Of a DNA stretch of 50,754 bases, positions 46,582 through 50,754 are shown one piece after another. The DNA comes from Streptomyces jumonjinensis (GTDB lineage: Bacteria; Actinomycetota; Actinomycetes; Streptomycetales; Streptomycetaceae), in assembly GCF_009600885.1 (NCBI RefSeq), contig NZ_VCLA01000156.1, forward strand, positions 83,052 to 133,805, in the 5' to 3' direction. A model generated the notes under the pieces. That model saw only the letters and a list, made by a program, of their open reading frames with translations, made no database searches and was not told where the DNA came from. The position numbers and the translations under genes were made by a program. Numbering within the stretch: the first letter of the stretch is position 1; the number at the start of each line of letters is the position of its first letter.

Positions 46582-49500
46582 ATGATGTCAGCACGGTACC
46601 CGAAGACCGCCGCGGACTGGACTGCCCGCATTGAAGGAGCGTCAAGCGAGCGCTGCGATCTGGAGATGCTGCTCAAAGACGAGTGGCGCAACAAGATCGC
46701 GGTGCGCGACGACGATCCTGGTATTCGTGTGACGAGATACCAGGACATAGTCATCGATGGGCAGGACTACACCACGCTCAGGGACTCCCGGCGCGGTGAC
46801 GACGGTCTGTCGGTCGGTGCGTTCGCGCTCGCCGCGCTGCACAGCGTCATGCGCGCGTACGGCCACGGGAACCAGACGGTCGCGGCGTTCGTCGACGCCA
46901 CCGGAACGGACGACCTGGGACAGGCACGCGTTCTCCCGGTCGTCGTCGACCACGCCGAGCAGGCCCGGCTCACCTGCGCCGCCGCGGTGCGGGAGCTTGA
47001 GGAGGCGCTGCGCCGGAAGGAGTCGTACGCGCGTCCGGACGAGCTGCTCCAGCGCGGCCTCTTCGACGCCCTGCTCGTGGTCGCCGACCATGAAGTGGCC
47101 CTGGACGGGCTGCCGTCGACCCCGCTCGCCATGATCGTCCGGGAGAGCGAGGCCGACGGGTGCCTGCGGTGGACGATGGCCTACGCGGGGGAGCTGTTCG
47201 AGGACAGCACCGTCGCCGGTGTGCTCGACGTCGTACGCGAGGTGCTCGGCCAGTTCCTCACCCGCCCCGCCCACCTCGTCGCGGGCATCGAGCTGGCGTC
47301 GGAGGAGCAGCGGGAGCAGCTGCACAAGTGGAACGCCACCGACGGCGACTTCCCGGAGGGGAAGCGGCTCAACGATCTGTTCGAGGAGGCCGCCCGGCGG
47401 TCCCCGGACCGCGAGGCCGTCGTCTTCGGCGACACCAGGCTGACCTACCGTGAGGTCGACGAGCGGTCCAACCAGGTCGCGAACTGGCTGCTCGGCCCCG
47501 GGATGGGGGTGCGGCCCCAGGAGCTGATCGGGCTGTATCTCGACAAGAGCGACCTGGGCGTCGTCGCCACCCTCGGGATCTGGAAGTCCGGCTCGGCCTA
47601 TGTGCCGATCGATCCGGCCTACCCGGCGGACCGGATACGGTTCGCCGTCCGCGACACCGGCCTCGCCGGCATCGTCACCAACCGCCGCCACGCCGCACGG
47701 CTGAGGGAGACGCTCGGCCCGGACCACGCCGATGTGCGCGTCATCGAGATCGAGAGCGTGCTCGCCGAGCAGGAGGCCGCCGAGGGCTCGACGCGTGAGA
47801 AGCCGCGGCTCTCCCTGGGCAGTCGGGACCTCGCCTATCTCACCTACACCTCCGGAACCACCGGTGTGCCGAAGGGCGTTCCCAAGTACCACGACAGCGT
47901 CGTGAACAGCATCACGGACCTGTCCGAGCGGTACGACATGCGGCGGCCCGGTGAGGAGCGGGTCGCGCTCTTCGCCTCGTACGTCTTCGAACCGCATCTG
48001 CGGCAGACGCTGATAGCGCTCATCAACTCGCAGACGCTGGTGATCGTCCCCGATGAGATCAGGCTGGACCCCGACCGCTTCCCCGAGTACATCGAGCGCC
48101 ATGGCGTCACCTATCTCAACGCCACGGGATCGGTGTTGCAACACTTCGACCTGCGCCGATGTACGAGCCTCAAGAGGCTGCTGCTGGTCGGCGAGGAGCT
48201 GACGGCGGCCGGGCTCCGGCAGCTCCGGGAGAAGTTCTCCGGGCACATCGTCAATGAGTACGCCTTCACGGAGGCGGCCTTCGTCACCGCGGTGAAGGAG
48301 TTCCCGCCGGGCGCGACGGAGCGCAAGGACCGCAGCATCGGCCGGCCGGTGCGGAACGTGAAGTGGTACGTACTGAGCCAGGACCTCAAGCAGCTGCCCG
48401 TCGGCGCCATCGGCGAGCTCTACATCGGCGGCTGCGGCGTCGCCCCGGGCTATCTCAACCGGGACGATCTGACCGCGGAGCGGTTCACCCCGAACCCGTT
48501 CCAGTCGGAGCAGGACCGGGCGCGCGGCATGAACGCCCGTGTCTACCGGACCGGGGACCTGGCGCGGATGCTGCCGTCCGGCGAGGTCGAGTTCATGGGG
48601 CGCAGCGACTTCCAGCTGAAGCTGAACGGCGTCCGGGTGGAGCCGGGCGAGATCGAGGCGCAGGCGACCGAGTACCCGGGGGTGCGCAAGTGCACCGTCG
48701 TGGCCCGCGAAGGGGCCGGCGGCACCGGTGACCGCCATCTGATCGGGTACTACGTCACCGAGCCCGCGGCGGAGGTCTCCGAGGACGAACTGCTCGCCTT
48801 CCTGGAGCAGCGGCTCATCCGGATCATGGTCCCCGCCCGGATGGTCCGTCTCGACGCCATCCCGGTCAACATCAACGGCAAAGTCGACTGGCGCGCGCTG
48901 CCCGAGGTGGACACCGCCCGTCCGGGCGGTCCGTCCGGGCCCGCCGCCGACGCCCGCCCGGCGGGTGCGGCCGGCGGCGTCCTCGACGAGCTCCGGGAGA
49001 TCTGGAGCTCGGTCCTCGGAGTGCCGGCGGCCCGGATCGGCGCCGGCGACGACTTCTTCCGGCTCGGCGGCCAGAGCATCTCCTGCATCCTGCTCATCGC
49101 CCGGGTGCGGCAGCGGCTCGGCGTCTTCGTCAGCGTCCAGGACGTGTTCACCCTGCGTACGCTGGGCGAGCTGGCGCTCCACCTGGAACAGCAGCGGCAA
49201 GGGACGGAGCCCGTGCCGGCGGAGGCCGCCGAGCCGCTCCCGGCCGAAGGCGAGTCCGTCCGGCTGCTCGCGAACGGCCTCCAGCAGGGCCTGCTCTACC
49301 ACGCCCTCAAGCGCCGGAACGGCGACGACGCGTACGTCATGCAGTCGGTGCACCGCTACCACTGCGAGATCCGCCCCGATCTGATGAAGGAGGCGTGGCA
49401 GCACGCCCGGCGGAAGTACCCCGCGCTGCGGCTGCGTTTCGAGTGGGCGGAGCAGGCGCTCCAGATCATCGACAACGACGACAAGCCGTTCGACTGGCGG

Positions 49501-50754
49501 TTCGTCGATCTGAGCGGCACGGCGGACGCCGCCGAGCAGGACGCCCGTATCAAGGACCTCCAGGAGCGGGACCGGACCGAGCCCTACGATCCGGCCGCGG
49601 GCCGGCTGTTCCGGGTGTATCTCATCAAGCAGCGCGAGGACCTGTTCTCGCTGATCTTCAGCTGCCACCACATCATCCTGGACGGGTGGAGCCTGCCGGT
49701 CCTCCACGACGATGTGCACCGCACCTACCTCCGGCTGCGCCAGGGCGGCGCGATCGAGCCGGCTGTGGACAGCGCGTACGTCACGTCGCAGCGGGACTGG
49801 GAGGCGCACCGGAGTGACGACGTCGAGTACTGGACGCGGCAGGTCGAGCGGATCGACGAGCGCGGCGACTTCGGCGGGCTGGTCAAGGAGGACATCCGGT
49901 ACCAGGTCGCGCTCAGCGAGTACGACCATGTGCGGGAGCACCGGACGCGGAAGCTGAGCCTCGGCGCGGAGCGGACCGCCGCGCTCAAGGCGGTGTGCGC
50001 CGCCCACCGGGTCACCCTGCACTCGGTGCTGCAGTTCGTGTGGCACAAGGTGCTGTACGCCGTCGGCGGCGGGAACACCACCGTGGTGGGGACGATCGTC
50101 TCCGGGCGCAACCCCCATATCGACGGCATCGAGAACTCGGTGGGCCTGTTCATCAACACGCTCCCGCTGATCGTCGACCACGACGACCAGGCGGCGAAGA
50201 GCGTCGGCGCGGCCATCGGCGAGATCCAGACCGCCGTCAACACGATGAACAGCAAGAGCACCGTCGAGCTGGGCCGGCTGGAGACCGGCGGCATGAAGCG
50301 CCGGCTCTTCGACACGCTGCTCGTGCTGGAGAACTACCCGCGGCTCCTGTCGGAGGACGAGGAGCGGGAGCACGACGAGTTCCTCGCCTTCGAGAAGGCA
50401 TACGACGCCGACAAGGTCGACTACCCGCTGGCCGTCGTGGCGCGCGAGGAGGACGACGAGCTGACCGTCACCCTCTGGTACGCGGGCGAGCTCTTCGAGG
50501 ACGGCACGATCGACACGCTGCTCGACGTGACCCGTACGCTCTTCGACCAGGTGGCCGACGACATCACACGGCCCGTCGACCGCCTTGAGCTCGTCTCACC
50601 GGCGATGATCGAGCGCTACGACGCCTGGAACCGCACGGCGGCCCCCTTCCCGGCCGACAAGACCCTGCACCGGGTGTTCGAGGAGCAGGCGGCGGCCTGG
50701 CCGGAGGAGATCGCGGTGGTGTACCGCGACACCCGGCTGACCTACCGCGAGCTC
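46582..50754 (+). CDS. pcbAB: ACV synthetase, N-terminal part (runs off window)
   Basis: Nonribosomal peptide synthetase making delta-(L-alpha-aminoadipyl)-L-cysteinyl-D-valine; 1391 codons are inside the window and the frame is open to the edge. Order seen: an N-terminal condensation-like region; adenylation domain 1 with TSGTTGVPKG (about 47847-47880) and YRTGDLARM, expected to activate aminoadipate; a carrier domain with LGGQSIS and phosphopantetheine Ser832 (49075); a condensation domain with CHHIILDG (about 49662-49690); then the start of adenylation domain 2 (from about 50630). ATG 46582 is favoured over 46564 because CGGAGAG lies just before it; ATG 46585 is also possible. pcbC would be expected beyond the window. 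Confidence 0.95.
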   Translation, partial: MMSARYPKTAADWTARIEGASSERCDLEMLLKDEWRNKIAVRDDDPGIRVTRYQDIVIDGQDYTTLRDSRRGDDGLSVGAFALAALHSVMRAYGHGNQTVAAFVDATGTDDLGQARVLPVVVDHAEQARLTCAAAVRELEEALRRKESYARPDELLQRGLFDALLVVADHEVALDGLPSTPLAMIVRESEADGCLRWTMAYAGELFEDSTVAGVLDVVREVLGQFLTRPAHLVAGIELASEEQREQLHKWNATDGDFPEGKRLNDLFEEAARRSPDREAVVFGDTRLTYREVDERSNQVANWLLGPGMGVRPQELIGLYLDKSDLGVVATLGIWKSGSAYVPIDPAYPADRIRFAVRDTGLAGIVTNRRHAARLRETLGPDHADVRVIEIESVLAEQEAAEGSTREKPRLSLGSRDLAYLTYTSGTTGVPKGVPKYHDSVVNSITDLSERYDMRRPGEERVALFASYVFEPHLRQTLIALINSQTLVIVPDEIRLDPDRFPEYIERHGVTYLNATGSVLQHFDLRRCTSLKRLLLVGEELTAAGLRQLREKFSGHIVNEYAFTEAAFVTAVKEFPPGATERKDRSIGRPVRNVKWYVLSQDLKQLPVGAIGELYIGGCGVAPGYLNRDDLTAERFTPNPFQSEQDRARGMNARVYRTGDLARMLPSGEVEFMGRSDFQLKLNGVRVEPGEIEAQATEYPGVRKCTVVAREGAGGTGDRHLIGYYVTEPAAEVSEDELLAFLEQRLIRIMVPARMVRLDAIPVNINGKVDWRALPEVDTARPGGPSGPAADARPAGAAGGVLDELREIWSSVLGVPAARIGAGDDFFRLGGQSISCILLIARVRQRLGVFVSVQDVFTLRTLGELALHLEQQRQGTEPVPAEAAEPLPAEGESVRLLANGLQQGLLYHALKRRNGDDAYVMQSVHRYHCEIRPDLMKEAWQHARRKYPALRLRFEWAEQALQIIDNDDKPFDWRFVDLSGTADAAEQDARIKDLQERDRTEPYDPAAGRLFRVYLIKQREDLFSLIFSCHHIILDGWSLPVLHDDVHRTYLRLRQGGAIEPAVDSAYVTSQRDWEAHRSDDVEYWTRQVERIDERGDFGGLVKEDIRYQVALSEYDHVREHRTRKLSLGAERTAALKAVCAAHRVTLHSVLQFVWHKVLYAVGGGNTTVVGTIVSGRNPHIDGIENSVGLFINTLPLIVDHDDQAAKSVGAAIGEIQTAVNTMNSKSTVELGRLETGGMKRRLFDTLLVLENYPRLLSEDEEREHDEFLAFEKAYDADKVDYPLAVVAREEDDELTVTLWYAGELFEDGTIDTLLDVTRTLFDQVADDITRPVDRLELVSPAMIERYDAWNRTAAPFPADKTLHRVFEEQAAAWPEEIAVVYRDTRLTYREL

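Noticed and set aside
46642..50373. A 1243-residue open frame on the minus strand
   Set aside because: It is the complement of pcbAB. High GC keeps such shadow frames open, and its sequence shows no family motif, only Arg/Val/Glu/Leu-rich runs.

Overview
The window is high-GC actinobacterial DNA, almost certainly from a Streptomyces that makes both clavulanic acid and cephamycin C. The main evidence is a complete clavulanic acid gene set (18.5-38.8 kb) next to the start of a cephamycin C cluster (39.3 kb to the right edge). The proteins resemble, as I remember them, those of Streptomyces clavuligerus closely but not identically. The cephamycin side is also arranged differently: the PBP gene pcbR is followed by ccaR, and cefD and lat are divergent. 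I infer one of the other clavulanate producers (S. jumonjinensis or S. katsurahamanus type), but the sequence alone does not settle the species.

Layout. 0-1.1 kb: a helix-turn-helix/DUF397 regulator pair. 1.30-1.42 kb: an unusual tRNA-Gly(UCC)-like gene with a strong terminator. 1.45-3.7 kb: geosmin synthase. 3.9-7.0 kb: an exported DUF3152 protein and a two-component system. 7.2-14.2 kb: a probable surface-glycan locus with a GH113-like lipoprotein, an exported DUF2334 deacetylase-like protein, a small membrane protein, a GT2 glycosyltransferase, a UDP-GlcNAc 2-epimerase and a secreted glycan-binding-like protein. 14.3-15.7 kb: a Ser/Thr kinase that has lost its catalytic loop. 15.9-18.0 kb: a class B PBP with an altered KTG box.

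Clavulanic acid region. The early pathway is one minus-strand series: ceaS2, bls2, pah2, cas2, oat2, then oppA1. It leads from glyceraldehyde-3-phosphate and arginine to clavaminic acid. The late genes are gcaS-orf16-oppA2 (4-nt overlaps) and orf14 on the plus strand, the minus-strand set cyp-fd-orf12-orf13, and the plus-strand car (final dehydrogenase) and claR (late-pathway regulator). Cephamycin region: pcbR (resistance PBP), ccaR (SARP activator of both pathways), a Tat-exported metallo-beta-lactamase-fold protein, cefD, lat, and the first module of pcbAB, which runs off the edge.

Most notable non-coding signals: (1) the tRNA-Gly-like gene whose T arm carries GUGC instead of GUUC, the mark of tRNAs used outside translation in staphylococci; (2) four GGCAAAC-like heptamers at exact 11-bp spacing between ceaS2 and pcbR, a textbook SARP site; (3) a perfect palindrome between cefD and lat and an 11-bp inverted repeat ahead of ccaR; (4) several short tandem repeats that begin at or near gene 3' ends (car, the MBL gene, the histidine kinase, the DUF2334 gene).
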